A DNA stretch of 64,000 nt from Paenibacillus sp. FSL W8-0186 (GTDB lineage: Bacteria; Bacillota; Bacilli; Paenibacillales; Paenibacillaceae). A program made the position numbers and the translations under genes. The stretch lies in contig NZ_CP150207.1 of assembly GCF_037969765.1 (NCBI RefSeq), positions 4,431,001 to 4,495,000 of the forward strand, read 5' to 3'. Positions 35,505 through 44,465 of the stretch are shown here, piece by piece. Position 1 is the stretch's first letter. The number at the start of each line of letters is the position of its first letter. The notes beneath the pieces were generated by a model. The model searched no databases, was not told the DNA's origin, and was given only the letters and a program-made list of their open reading frames with translations.

Positions 35505-37850
35505 TTACTTGCTAAGCTCCCGGTAATGCGTTGGCGTCATCCCCTCCAGCTTTTTGAAGATGCGGTTGAAATAGCTATGCTGGTATCCCACCTGCTCGGC
35601 GACTTCGCTTATTCGCAATTTGGATTCGCGCAGCAGCTCCTTCGCTTTATCCATGCGGAGACTTGTTAAGTAATCAATGAAATTATTGCCCGTTACCTGC
35701 TTAAATGATTTGCTGAGAAAAAAAGAATTCGTGCCGATCTCATCCGCACAGCTATCCAGCGATACATCCTTCATATAATTTTGCTGCAAATAGATCATCG
35801 CCTGCTCGATCATCATTTTTACTTCGGCGTTAGAGCGCTGGCAGAGCTCCTTCAAATAAGGAGCCACTACCTTCTCCTTGAACCAAATCAGCATCAGCTC
35901 CGGCTCGCGGATTTGCGACAGCGCCTCGTACAAATTTACGCCCATGAACAGCCGCTTCGGGTCGAAGCCCGATTGCATGATCGCATGCTGGACATGGCCG
36001 AGCAGATGCAGCATTCCCTGCTGTACATCAATCGCCTTCGCCCCTTTGGCCCGGAGCGCCTCCAGAAATTCAGCCAGCAGGCGGTATGCATCCTCCTCCT
36101 GCCCCGTGCGCATGGCCTGGATCAGCTCCCGTTCCAGAGTGAAGGAATAGGTCGGCTCGGCCTCATCCGTCCCTTCCTGCTCCAGCCGCTCCATGTCGAT
36201 GATCTGATTCTCGTTGCTGAAGGGGCGGTAACTGGCCGCCTGCTTCACTTCTTCGAATGCAAGCGGGATATCGGAAACGCTCAATACGGGAGCGCTGTAG
36301 GCTAGCGTGACCCGCATTTTCAATATCACGTTTATCGTACGCGCCAGCTCCTCACTATAGCTAAATACCTCGGCATCGGCTGATCCGTCCTCCGGCAAGA
36401 CAAGCAGAATCCCCGCCGTCAAATCGTGAAAATGAATCGTATCGGCTTGACTGAAGCGCTGCATGGCCAGCTCGCCGATGATATTGGCAGCCGCATAGGA
36501 TACGAGCCCTTCGTCACCGCTTCTGAACTTTCCCTCCAGGCTCGTCATCCCCGTCAGCTGGACATATATGACGATAAAATGCTTTTGCTCGACGTCCCAC
36601 CTGAACCGCTCCATCCGGCGGCGCAAATCCTGCTCGGAATAAGCGTATAAATGCCCTTGCAGCAGCTGGTTCAAGAAGCTCTCCTTGACATGGGGGAGCT
36701 GCTCGGCCAGCTTGCGCTGCAAATCATGGCTCTTCCAGTGCAGGCTTTGCCACTGCCGCTCGATGAGCGCGAATTCGTCCTCCTTGCCCTCTGCCTTGAT
36801 GTCATCCGACAGGAGCGTCTTGAACAGCCGCCTGATTGGCGAATACATCCGCCTCGAGGCGATCCAGGAGAGCACAGCCGCCAGCAGCAAAGCGCTGAAG
36901 CTGACGATCAGAATCAGCTTGGAAATGAACATCACCGGAGATGTAATACTGGAGATCGGCGAGGCGGACACGTAGGTCCACTCCGTGGCAATCCGCGAGA
37001 ACTCCCCGTAGGTAACCGTGTAGGTGGCCCCGTCCCATTCAAAGAAGAAGGAAGAGTTCTGGGCTGGTCCCCGCTCCTTGATCTTCGCGCGCAGCTCGGT
37101 GACGAAAGGCGAGTTCGAGCTGCTGCCGCCCGCGGAGGCAAACAATTCCCCCGTGTTCTGCACAAGGAACGTCTCTCCCGCGTTATACGGGGTCATCGTC
37201 TTCAGCATATTCGCTACCTTCTGGGAATCCATCCGAATGAGCAACGCCCCGAAGGGCTGCTGGCTGCCGCCCGGAATGTAATGCACCAGCGTAAGCTCCT
37301 TCGCCTCCGGCCTGTTCGGATCAAAGGCCCATTCTGTCCAGTACGTGCTTCTCTTCGTGTCAATCAGCTTGTCATATAATCCTGATACCGCAGGGGAATG
37401 GATTTCGCCATACTCGGGGTTGAACAGCAGCGGCGCCGGCTCCTGCCCGGCCAAGTAGAGCTCGACCTGCTTCACCATCGTATTCGAGCCCTGCATCACA
37501 ACGAGCGTCTTCGTAATGTCCCTTGCCCGCTCGAAATCGCGTTTGAAATCACGCCCGTTCAAGCTGTAGTCGAATTGGGGATCGAACGCCCAATGCGAGA
37601 GCATCAGTTCCAGATTGGACAGCTGTTCATCGATGTTCCGGGCCCGCTGCGCGATTTGCTGATGATGCATCTGCAGCAGCTCGCTCTCGAGACGCCCTCC
37701 TACCAGTCCATAGATGATTATGCCGGTAATGATGCCGGGAATCGCCGAGACGACCAGCATCATAATTAAATTGTTGCGATAGTATTTGCCCTTGCAGCCA
37801 GAAGCTCCTATAGCATGCGACCACCATCTTGCCAAAGTTCCCGTATTCAT
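35505..37850 (-). CDS. Membrane-bound AraC-family regulator (YesS-like)
   Basis: 781 residues. Two membrane spans (about 27-47 and 290-310) enclose an extracellular Cache-like sensor domain; a HAMP-like linker and a degenerate GGDEF-like central region follow, and the C-terminus is an AraC helix-turn-helix pair (DVSLDSCADEIGTNSFFLSK, then SEVAEQVGYQHSYFNRIFKK). YesS-type proteins directly sense an outside ligand and activate pectin genes. Its likely targets are the three promoters sharing the TTGCCG element. Start ATG at 37850 has GGTGAGGAG immediately upstream. The promoter carries a cre site. Confidence 0.85.
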   Translation of the reverse strand: MNTGTLARWWSHAIGASGCKGKYYRNNLIMMLVVSAIPGIITGIIIYGLVGGRLESELLQMHHQQIAQRARNIDEQLSNLELMLSHWAFDPQFDYSLNGRDFKRDFERARDITKTLVVMQGSNTMVKQVELYLAGQEPAPLLFNPEYGEIHSPAVSGLYDKLIDTKRSTYWTEWAFDPNRPEAKELTLVHYIPGGSQQPFGALLIRMDSQKVANMLKTMTPYNAGETFLVQNTGELFASAGGSSSNSPFVTELRAKIKERGPAQNSSFFFEWDGATYTVTYGEFSRIATEWTYVSASPISSITSPVMFISKLILIVSFSALLLAAVLSWIASRRMYSPIRRLFKTLLSDDIKAEGKEDEFALIERQWQSLHWKSHDLQRKLAEQLPHVKESFLNQLLQGHLYAYSEQDLRRRMERFRWDVEQKHFIVIYVQLTGMTSLEGKFRSGDEGLVSYAAANIIGELAMQRFSQADTIHFHDLTAGILLVLPEDGSADAEVFSYSEELARTINVILKMRVTLAYSAPVLSVSDIPLAFEEVKQAASYRPFSNENQIIDMERLEQEGTDEAEPTYSFTLERELIQAMRTGQEEDAYRLLAEFLEALRAKGAKAIDVQQGMLHLLGHVQHAIMQSGFDPKRLFMGVNLYEALSQIREPELMLIWFKEKVVAPYLKELCQRSNAEVKMMIEQAMIYLQQNYMKDVSLDSCADEIGTNSFFLSKSFKQVTGNNFIDYLTSLRMDKAKELLRESKLRISEVAEQVGYQHSYFNRIFKKLEGMTPTHYRELSK

Positions 37851-37881
37851 CTCCTCACCAACCGAATCAAGATATATACAA

Positions 37882-37910
37882 AATGTAAACGCATTCATAA
37901 CAAATTACAA
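37882..37910 (-). promoter_or_regulatory. Promoter of the YesS-like regulator with overlapping cre site
   Basis: TTGTAA (37905-37910), 17 bp, TACATT (37882-37887) on the minus strand. The cre-like TGTAAACGCATTCA (37884-37897) covers the -10, so CcpA should repress it when preferred sugars are present. Confidence 0.65.
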
Positions 37911-37961
37911 GCCCGTTTACATAAAATGGGGCAATCGGCTTATCGCTGTTTAAGGCAAAGA

Positions 37962-38004
37962 AGCTGCCCGCGCAAATCAGTATGCATGATTTCGCGCGGC
38001 AGCT
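37962..38004 (-). terminator. Terminator of the lpl importer operon
   Basis: AGCTGCC-GCGC-AAATCA arms with a G/C bulge on each side, loop TGCATAC-like, followed by TTCTTTG on the minus strand. Confidence 0.65.
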
Positions 38005-38031
38005 AATATCGCCATACGGCTCCCGTTTACA

Positions 38032-39633
38032 CTAGGGTTTCACCTGATTGTACAGGTCGTTCATCTCTTTGACCAGATCGTCCCCTCCGGTTTTTCTCCA
38101 TACTTCGAATGCGGACATTAGTCCTGCCTCATCGATCTGTCCCACAATGAATTTGATGCGCGCGTCGTTGATGATATTATCAAGCTGCTGGCCCTTTTGC
38201 GAATAAACGGTAGAAATGAACGACTCGGCAGGGTTCGTTACAATAAATTCCTCATTGGCCTTCTGCACCTCGGTCTGCTTAATGCGCAGCGGCGTCTGCT
38301 TGACCTTCTTGGCGTGGTCCTCTGGAATGAAGCCGAGCATTTGATTTAAGCCTTCTACCTCAGATTCCAGCTTCACGGTATCCTTGATCGGTTCCACGAA
38401 TTCGCCAACCGGATTATAGTGAATGCCTTCGAGGCCGAAGTTAAGCAGTGTCTGCATTTCCGGCTCATTCAGCTGATCCAGGAATCCGAGCACCCGCATA
38501 AGCTCCTCCTCGGTCTTCACAGACGATTTAGGGATGGCCAATATGCCCGCAAAGCCGGATGTCGGCAGGGTATGCAGCTTGCCATCAGCTCCCGTCACTC
38601 CGCCAAGGACGTCAATGTAGTGGCGATCCGGCTCATCTTTTCCTTCCTTGGCAAGAGCGGCGTGTATTTTATCGTCGATGCGCGCGCCGACGTCAACGAC
38701 ATCGACGATGACGCCCGCTTTATTGTTGACGATCGGGTCTACCCACTTAGCGCTGTCCATCACGGCAAAATCGGAGTTGATCAATTTTTCGTCGTATAAT
38801 TTTTTCATAAATTTAAGCGCTTCCACATATTCAGGATATTGATGCTCTGGCACCAGTTTGCCATCTACGACGCCCCACTTGTTCGGCGTGCCGAACCACA
38901 GCTTGATCGTATCGAAGCCGCTGGCCCATTGTCCCGTCCATTTGACGAGCACCATGCCATACGTGTCGTTTTGCCCGTTCTTGTCGGGATCCTGCTCCTT
39001 GAACGCCTTCAGCATATTATAGAAATCATCCACGGTCTGCGGCGTTTCCAGCCCGACGTTATCGAGCCAATCCTTGCGGAAGGCAATTCCATTGCGGCCT
39101 AACACCCGTCCCCGGTAGATTCCGTAGTTCTTGCCCTCGATGGAGGAGTTCTCCATAATGACCGGATTGGCGCCGCTCAGGTTCGGAAACTGCTGCAAAT
39201 AAGGTCCGACCTCCCAGAACGCCCCGGATTTAGCAGCGCTGACGAAGCTCGGCGCCTTCACGTCTCCGACGTATATAATGCTGGGGAGCTTGCCGGAAGC
39301 AAGGGTGATATTGAACTTATCGGCATAGGAGGCGTTCGGCACCCACTCAAAGTGAATGTTGCTGTTCGTCCTTTTCTCGATTTCCTCAACCACCGGCCCG
39401 TCGTCCTTTGGATAATTCGTCTTGAAAATCGGCAGCATGATCGTCAGATCAAGCGGGGCTTGCTCCGCCTGCTCTTTCCCCTCATTCCCATTGCCATTGC
39501 CAGCTGAAGCGGGGTCCGCCGCCGTGTCCCCGGAGCTGCCGCCTCCGCAGCCAGCGATCGCTGCTATCATGGCTGCAACCAGCCATACGGATAACCAGCG
39601 TTTCATTGTTCCCATCCTTGTGTGCCTGCTCAT
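38032..39633 (-). CDS. LplA-like extracellular sugar-binding lipoprotein
   Basis: 533 residues. Signal peptide with lipobox IAGC (Cys29) followed by a Gly/Ser/Asn linker, then a type I-like sugar-binding fold of the LplA/YtcQ family. It delivers oligosaccharides, most likely unsaturated rhamnogalacturonan fragments, to the two permeases encoded upstream. GGGAGGT lies nine bases before the ATG. It is the last gene of the three-gene operon and no ATPase (MsmX-type) is present, as is usual for this class. Confidence 0.88.
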   Translation of the reverse strand: MSRHTRMGTMKRWLSVWLVAAMIAAIAGCGGGSSGDTAADPASAGNGNGNEGKEQAEQAPLDLTIMLPIFKTNYPKDDGPVVEEIEKRTNSNIHFEWVPNASYADKFNITLASGKLPSIIYVGDVKAPSFVSAAKSGAFWEVGPYLQQFPNLSGANPVIMENSSIEGKNYGIYRGRVLGRNGIAFRKDWLDNVGLETPQTVDDFYNMLKAFKEQDPDKNGQNDTYGMVLVKWTGQWASGFDTIKLWFGTPNKWGVVDGKLVPEHQYPEYVEALKFMKKLYDEKLINSDFAVMDSAKWVDPIVNNKAGVIVDVVDVGARIDDKIHAALAKEGKDEPDRHYIDVLGGVTGADGKLHTLPTSGFAGILAIPKSSVKTEEELMRVLGFLDQLNEPEMQTLLNFGLEGIHYNPVGEFVEPIKDTVKLESEVEGLNQMLGFIPEDHAKKVKQTPLRIKQTEVQKANEEFIVTNPAESFISTVYSQKGQQLDNIINDARIKFIVGQIDEAGLMSAFEVWRKTGGDDLVKEMNDLYNQVKP

Positions 39634-39726
39634 TCACTGATAACCTCCCTTAAAGTTCATAAGCTTTACTCATTTTATATGGTAAAATCATCTGACTCCA
39701 CAGCTGCTTCCAGGAGCCGGACGAAG

Positions 39727-40608
39727 TTAACCCTTGATCGAGCCGAGGAGTACTCCCTTGGCAAAATGCTTCTGCAGGAACGGATATACGCATAAAATCG
39801 GAATCGTGCCCACTACGATGACTGCCATCTTGATCGACTGCTCCGGCGGCTGCACGAAGGTCGGGTCCATAGAGCTGAGATCGCCAGCCGATTGCGACAG
39901 CATGACGATTTGCCTGAGCATCACCTGCAGCGGCCATTTGCTGGGATCATTGATGTAGAGCAGGGCCGAGAAGAAATTGTTCCAGTGTCCCACCGCGTAA
40001 AACAGCGTGAAGGTGGCGAGCACGGGCTTCGAGAGCGGGAGCACGATTTTCCACAGCAGGCTGAGCTCGTTGCAGCCGTCGATTTTGGCGGCTTCCTCCA
40101 GCCCCGGGGGCAGCTCCTGAAAGAAGTTTTTGACGATGATCAGATTAAACGCGCTGATCGCCCCGGGTAAAATAAGCGAATTCAAGGAGTCCAGCAAATG
40201 AAGCTCGCGAATGACCAGGTAGGTCGGGATCATCCCCCCTCCGAACAGCATCGTGAAAATAACGAGGTTCAATATCATGTTGCGGCCCATGAGATTGCGC
40301 CGGGCCATCGGGTAAGCCATCGTCACCGTAAAGAACAGATTGACGATCGTGCCGATGACGGTCACATAGATCGATACGCCGATGCTGCGCATGATCGTAT
40401 CCGTGGAAAAAATGAATTTATACGCATCCAGCGAAAATGTCTTGGGAATCAGAAATACGGCGCGTTTCGTAATTTCGGCATCCGTGGCGAACGAACCCGA
40501 GATGACGAATATGAAGGGCAAAATTGCCAGCAGTCCGAATAACGCGAGGAATACGTAGTTGAATGCGTCGAATATTTTCTCGCTTGTGCTTCTGTATTGC
40601 TTGCCCAC
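39727..40608 (-). CDS. Carbohydrate ABC transporter permease (LplC/YtcP-like)
   Basis: 293 residues with six spans and the MalG-type EAA loop (EEAAKIDGCNELSLLWKIVLP). Partner of the LplB-like permease. GTG start at 40608, with GGGAGG ten bases upstream. The C-terminal KGVLLGSIKG is typical of this branch. Confidence 0.92.
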   Translation of the reverse strand: MGKQYRSTSEKIFDAFNYVFLALFGLLAILPFIFVISGSFATDAEITKRAVFLIPKTFSLDAYKFIFSTDTIMRSIGVSIYVTVIGTIVNLFFTVTMAYPMARRNLMGRNMILNLVIFTMLFGGGMIPTYLVIRELHLLDSLNSLILPGAISAFNLIIVKNFFQELPPGLEEAAKIDGCNELSLLWKIVLPLSKPVLATFTLFYAVGHWNNFFSALLYINDPSKWPLQVMLRQIVMLSQSAGDLSSMDPTFVQPPEQSIKMAVIVVGTIPILCVYPFLQKHFAKGVLLGSIKG

Positions 40609-40636
40609 AGCATCTTCTCCTCCCTAAATTCAGTGG

Positions 40637-41599
40637 TCAGTACAGTCCCGATTCACCGGATTTCTTCGCCAGCCAGTTGGAGCCAAGGACAAGTATCACG
40701 CCGATGACCGATTTGAACAATCCAACAGCCGTACTATAGCTAAATGCTCCCTGCGTAATTCCCAGCGCGTACACGTAGGTGTCGAACACCTCCGCGACCT
40801 CGCGATTCAAGGCATTCATCATCAAATAAATTTGCTCGAACCCGTTATCGAGAATCGTTCCCATCCGCAAAATAAGCAGGATGACGATCGTGCTGCGAAT
40901 CGAAGGTAAAGTGATATGCCACAGCTGCCTCCAGCGGCTAGCCCCGTCAACGATGGCCGCTTCGTATTGCTCCACGTCGACCCCCGCCAGCGCCGCCAGG
41001 AAAATAATCGTCCCCCAGCCGCACTCCTTCCAGATCGTCTGGATAATAATTAGCGGCCGGAACCAGTCGGGACTGGCGAGGAAGTCGATTTTCCGACCTG
41101 TAAACGCATACAAAAACTCATTAACCATACCGCCTTCGGTGGTCAGAAATACATAAGTCAAGCTTGCCACGATGACCATAGATATAAAGTGAGGCACATA
41201 GATCAGCGTTTGAATCGTTCTTTTAAAGAGCGCCCGGCGTATTTCATTGAGCAGCAGTGCCAGGATAATCGGAGCCGGGAAGAAGAAAATCAAATTGTAC
41301 AAAGACAGCACCAGCGTGTTGCGCAGCAGCATGAAGAAATCCGGGTTTTGGAAAAAAACCTTGAAATGCTCGAAGCCTACCCATTCGCTTTTCCAAAATC
41401 CGATGAAGGGCTGGTAGTTTTTAAATGCAAGCAAGATTCCCCACATCGGCACATATTTAAAAATCAGAAAATACAGCAGGCCCGGCAGCAAAAGAATATA
41501 CAGCCATTTATCGCGCTTCAGGCGCTTCCAGCGGGTCTCCCGCTCGGCCCTTAAGGCTTGTTTCCTCATAAGGATGTTTGGCGCAGCCGTAGGTTTCAC
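40637..41599 (-). CDS. ABC transporter permease (LplB/YteP-like)
   Basis: 320 residues with six spans; EAA loop QYEAAIVDGASRWRQLWHIT. First gene of the importer operon. The GTG at 41599 follows GGAGGTG by six bases; the ATG at 41656 lies inside the -10 element, so it cannot be the start if the promoter is right. Confidence 0.9.
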   Translation of the reverse strand: MKPTAAPNILMRKQALRAERETRWKRLKRDKWLYILLLPGLLYFLIFKYVPMWGILLAFKNYQPFIGFWKSEWVGFEHFKVFFQNPDFFMLLRNTLVLSLYNLIFFFPAPIILALLLNEIRRALFKRTIQTLIYVPHFISMVIVASLTYVFLTTEGGMVNEFLYAFTGRKIDFLASPDWFRPLIIIQTIWKECGWGTIIFLAALAGVDVEQYEAAIVDGASRWRQLWHITLPSIRSTIVILLILRMGTILDNGFEQIYLMMNALNREVAEVFDTYVYALGITQGAFSYSTAVGLFKSVIGVILVLGSNWLAKKSGESGLY

Positions 41600-41654
41600 T
41601 CTGTTCACCTCCATATTCATCGGGAAGCCGGCAGCTTGCAATCGATGTAGCCCC

Positions 41655-41697
41655 ATTATGGGTCAGGGCTTATTTTCCGGCAATTAGACTTTCTTGA
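41655..41697 (-). promoter_or_regulatory. Promoter of the lpl importer operon with shared activator element
   Basis: TTGCCG (41678-41683), 17 bp, CATAAT (41655-41660) on the minus strand, preceded by TCAAGAAAGTCTAATTGCCG. 20 of 21 bases of the element match the yetA copy. Confidence 0.65.
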
Positions 41698-41749
41698 AGG
41701 CCTGGCAAACCTTACTTCAGACCGGTCCCCCAAAAAAGTGCAAATGCGG

Positions 41750-41791
41750 CAAAACATTGCTATTGCCGGGAGATAACAGCTAAGCCAGACT
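41750..41791 (+). promoter_or_regulatory. Third, diverged copy of the activator element, before the GH42 gene
   Basis: CAAAACATTGCTATTGCCGG (41750-41769) matches the other two at 14 of 20 positions, with TTGCCG as -35 and the weak CAGACT (41786-41791) as -10 at 17 bp. Confidence 0.45.
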
Positions 41792-41831
41792 GGTGGGGGA
41801 GGGCTATCAACGTTAGAGAGGTGGAGATCAG

Positions 41832-43838
41832 TTGAATAAGAAGCTGTATCACGGAGCCTGCCTGTACCCGGAGCTATGGAGCCGGGACGTGCTTCTGCAG
41901 GATATCGGGATGATGAAACAAACAGGGATCAATGTGGCGCGGATCGGGGAATTTGCGTGGTCTATCTTTGAGCCGGAAGAAGGACGGATCGATATCAGCT
42001 CGTTTGTCGAAGTGATTGAGCTGCTGTATGAGAATGGGATCGACACGGTGATGTGCACGCCGACGCCAACCCCGCCGATCTGGCTCAGCCACGGCCACCC
42101 GGAGCGAATGTACGTAGATGAACGCGGTACCGTGATGGGGCACGGAGCGCGTCAGCATGTCTGCACGAATTACCCTTATTTCCGCGAGCGGGCTGCGATC
42201 ATTACCGAGCATATCGCCCAGGCCGTCGGCGCCCTGCCTGGCGTCATCGCCTGGCAGCTCGACAATGAATTCAAAGCCCATGTGGCGGAATGCATGTGCC
42301 ATACGTGCAAAGGCATGTGGCATGACTGGCTGGAGCAGCGCTACGGCACGATCAGCAGGCTGAACGAGGCCTGGGGAACGAACGTCTGGAGTCAGGCATA
42401 TCAGCGGTTCGACCAAGTGCCGCAGCCAGGACCGGCTCCCTTCCTGCACAATTCGTCGCTCCGGACGATGTACCAGCGCTTCTCCATGGAGAAAATTGCG
42501 GAGTTCGCAGACGAACAAGCGGCGATTATTCGGCGATACTCCGCCGCGCCGATTACCCATAACAGCAGCATCGCCTTTCACGTCGACAACGAACGGCTGT
42601 TCAAGAACCTGGACTTCGCATCGTTTGATACGTATGCGTCCAGGGAGAACGCGCACGCCTATCTGTTCAATTGTGATTTATGGCGGAATTTCAAGCCGGG
42701 CAAGGATTTCTGGATCATGGAGACAAGTCCGTCCCACGCCGCCTCCCTGGAGAGCTACGCCGCGCCGCACCCGAACGGGTATGTGAAGGCCGAAGCTGTG
42801 GCGGCCTATGCCTTGGGCGCTCAGGCCTTCTGTTACTGGCTGTGGCGGCAGCAGCGGGCGGGCAGCGAGCAGCCGCACGGCTCCGTCGTGAGCGCCTGGG
42901 GCCAGCCGACGATCGGGCATCGCCAGGTGCTGGAGGCCGAGGCAGCCAGGCAGGAGCTTGAGGCGGTTCTGCTGGAGACAAAGCCGATGCAGGCTGAAGT
43001 AGCGATGACGTATTCGGACGAGGCAAAGGCTTATTTCAAAACAGAGCCGCACCGGAAGCTGGATCACCGGGGATTGGTGAGCGATTTCTATGGAAGGATC
43101 TTATCGCTAGGCATTCACCGCGATGTGCTTCCTGAAGGAGCCGATCTCGGTGGATACAAGCTGTTGTTCACGCCGTTTCTCCCTTACGTGCCCGAGGATT
43201 ATTTGCAGCGGGCGCTGGAATTCGCAGCCGGGGGCGGCATCTGGATCGCCGGGCCGCTTACCGGTGGACGTACGGAGGAGCATACGATACCGACGGATGC
43301 GGGGCTGGGCGAACTGGAGCAACGAGCAGGCGTGAAGACGGTGTATACGTACCCGATGGACGGTACGGGATCGGTTGGACGCGCATTCGGCGTATCGGCC
43401 CCGCTTTCGCATTGGAGTGCGGTATTTCAGCCGATGGAAGGCGGCGCATCCGTGGTAGGCGAAATCCGTGAAGGGCTGACGCCGGGCCTGGCCTTCTTGA
43501 CCGAGCATCGGTATGGGCAGGGGAAGATCGTCATGCTGGGCTCGATGCCGGGCGGCGAGGAGGGGGATGCCATGCTTTGCAAGCTTATCCGGCATTATAC
43601 GGATGAAGCAGGGGTAACCGTCAAGAGCGACGTGACCCCTGGCACTCTGGTCGCGCCAAGACAGGGAGCCAATGGCCAACTGGTATGGATCATCGTCAAT
43701 ATGGATGGCCGCGGCGGAAGCGTCACCCTGCCTTGCCAAGGTACGGATGCCTTAACCGGAGACGAGGTACCGCCAGGCCAAGTGGCTGTAGAACCCTTCG
43801 GATACAAGGCGATCCGTTTGAACCTGCCGCTCTTTTAA
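41832..43838 (+). CDS. GH42 beta-galactosidase (YesZ-like)
   Basis: 668 residues, close to Bacillus YesZ (663). The (beta/alpha)8 barrel with acid/base Glu in WQLDNEF and nucleophile Glu in DFWIMETSPSH is complete, and the CHTCKGMWHDW region suggests the zinc-type Cys cluster. It should release galactose from galactan side chains of rhamnogalacturonan. TTG start at 41832, with GAGGTGGAG upstream. Faces away from the lpl operon; shares its activator element. Confidence 0.92.
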   Translation: MNKKLYHGACLYPELWSRDVLLQDIGMMKQTGINVARIGEFAWSIFEPEEGRIDISSFVEVIELLYENGIDTVMCTPTPTPPIWLSHGHPERMYVDERGTVMGHGARQHVCTNYPYFRERAAIITEHIAQAVGALPGVIAWQLDNEFKAHVAECMCHTCKGMWHDWLEQRYGTISRLNEAWGTNVWSQAYQRFDQVPQPGPAPFLHNSSLRTMYQRFSMEKIAEFADEQAAIIRRYSAAPITHNSSIAFHVDNERLFKNLDFASFDTYASRENAHAYLFNCDLWRNFKPGKDFWIMETSPSHAASLESYAAPHPNGYVKAEAVAAYALGAQAFCYWLWRQQRAGSEQPHGSVVSAWGQPTIGHRQVLEAEAARQELEAVLLETKPMQAEVAMTYSDEAKAYFKTEPHRKLDHRGLVSDFYGRILSLGIHRDVLPEGADLGGYKLLFTPFLPYVPEDYLQRALEFAAGGGIWIAGPLTGGRTEEHTIPTDAGLGELEQRAGVKTVYTYPMDGTGSVGRAFGVSAPLSHWSAVFQPMEGGASVVGEIREGLTPGLAFLTEHRYGQGKIVMLGSMPGGEEGDAMLCKLIRHYTDEAGVTVKSDVTPGTLVAPRQGANGQLVWIIVNMDGRGGSVTLPCQGTDALTGDEVPPGQVAVEPFGYKAIRLNLPLF

Positions 43839-43878
43839 ATCCTGTTTTAATTTCTCTACATAAAAAACGACAAGTAAC

Positions 43879-43918
43879 CCCCAAGAAGGACACTTTGTAC
43901 AAAGTGTCCTTCTTGGGG
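43879..43918. repeat. 40-nt perfect palindrome, probable terminator
   Basis: CCCCAAGAAGGACACTTTGT and its exact complement form two 20-bp arms with no loop bases. A TTTTT follows a few bases later (43923-43927). It is 41 bp after the GH42 stop. Confidence 0.75.
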
Positions 43919-44377
43919 ACTGCTTTTTGCCCTACGCATACCGACCGACTCATCCATGAACTCCTTAACATATTGCGATGCGATGTTTGGGCAATCATTT
44001 TCCCCCAACTCAGAAATTCTTCGAGCATTTGCCTGCCACCGCTTCCTATATCGCCTAATTCGCGACTTCTTCAGCAGCCCCAGACCTACGCTCGATTTAG
44101 ATGGATTTCATGATTCTATTTTTTCCTTTTTCCCATGATTAGACGAAATAGCTGTATCTTGTGTATCTAACTCTTCATTTTTTCCCCAACTCGGGCTTTC
44201 CGACTTATTTAGTTACACAAAATCCAGTTAAATTACATTCTGAAGATAAGAACAGCTTTTAACTGCAACAAATCCAGTTATTGCACAACACATCCCTCAT
44301 ATTCTAATGGCTCGAGCCATAATCAGTGCGTTTGAACAGCAAATACATCCTATACTGCAACAGAGATATTATTACTG

Positions 44378-44383
44378 TATAAT
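44378..44383 (+). promoter_or_regulatory. -10 element of the MFS gene
   Basis: TATAAT at 44378-44383 with a poor -35 (CTGCAA, 17 bp upstream). A dyad lies 45 bp downstream. Confidence 0.5.
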
Positions 44384-44427
44384 AATAACTCTGCGGATCA
44401 ACCTTACATATAGAGTTATCCATCATC

Positions 44428-44443
44428 TACTGTTCTTACAGTA
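44428..44443. promoter_or_regulatory. Dyad operator in the MFS leader
   Basis: TACTGT-TCTT-ACAGTA, a perfect inverted repeat 23 bp before the start codon. A half-site TACTGT also precedes the -10. Regulator unknown. Confidence 0.5.
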
Positions 44444-44465
44444 TGGATTTAGAGGAGTCTTGTTT

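Larger units (their letters stand above)
43839..44465. other. 627-bp gene-free region
   Basis: Holds the 40-nt palindrome, then AT-rich sequence with motifs also found near 24 kb (ACACAAAATCCAG at 44215-44227, CAACAAATCCAG at 44266-44277, ATGGATTTCATG near 44101), two TTTTCCCCCAACTC-like units, and finally the promoter of the MFS gene. No convincing gene. Confidence 0.65.

Noticed and set aside
41874..42656. 260-codon minus-strand frame opposite the GH42 gene
   Set aside because: Antisense shadow of a conserved catalytic domain.
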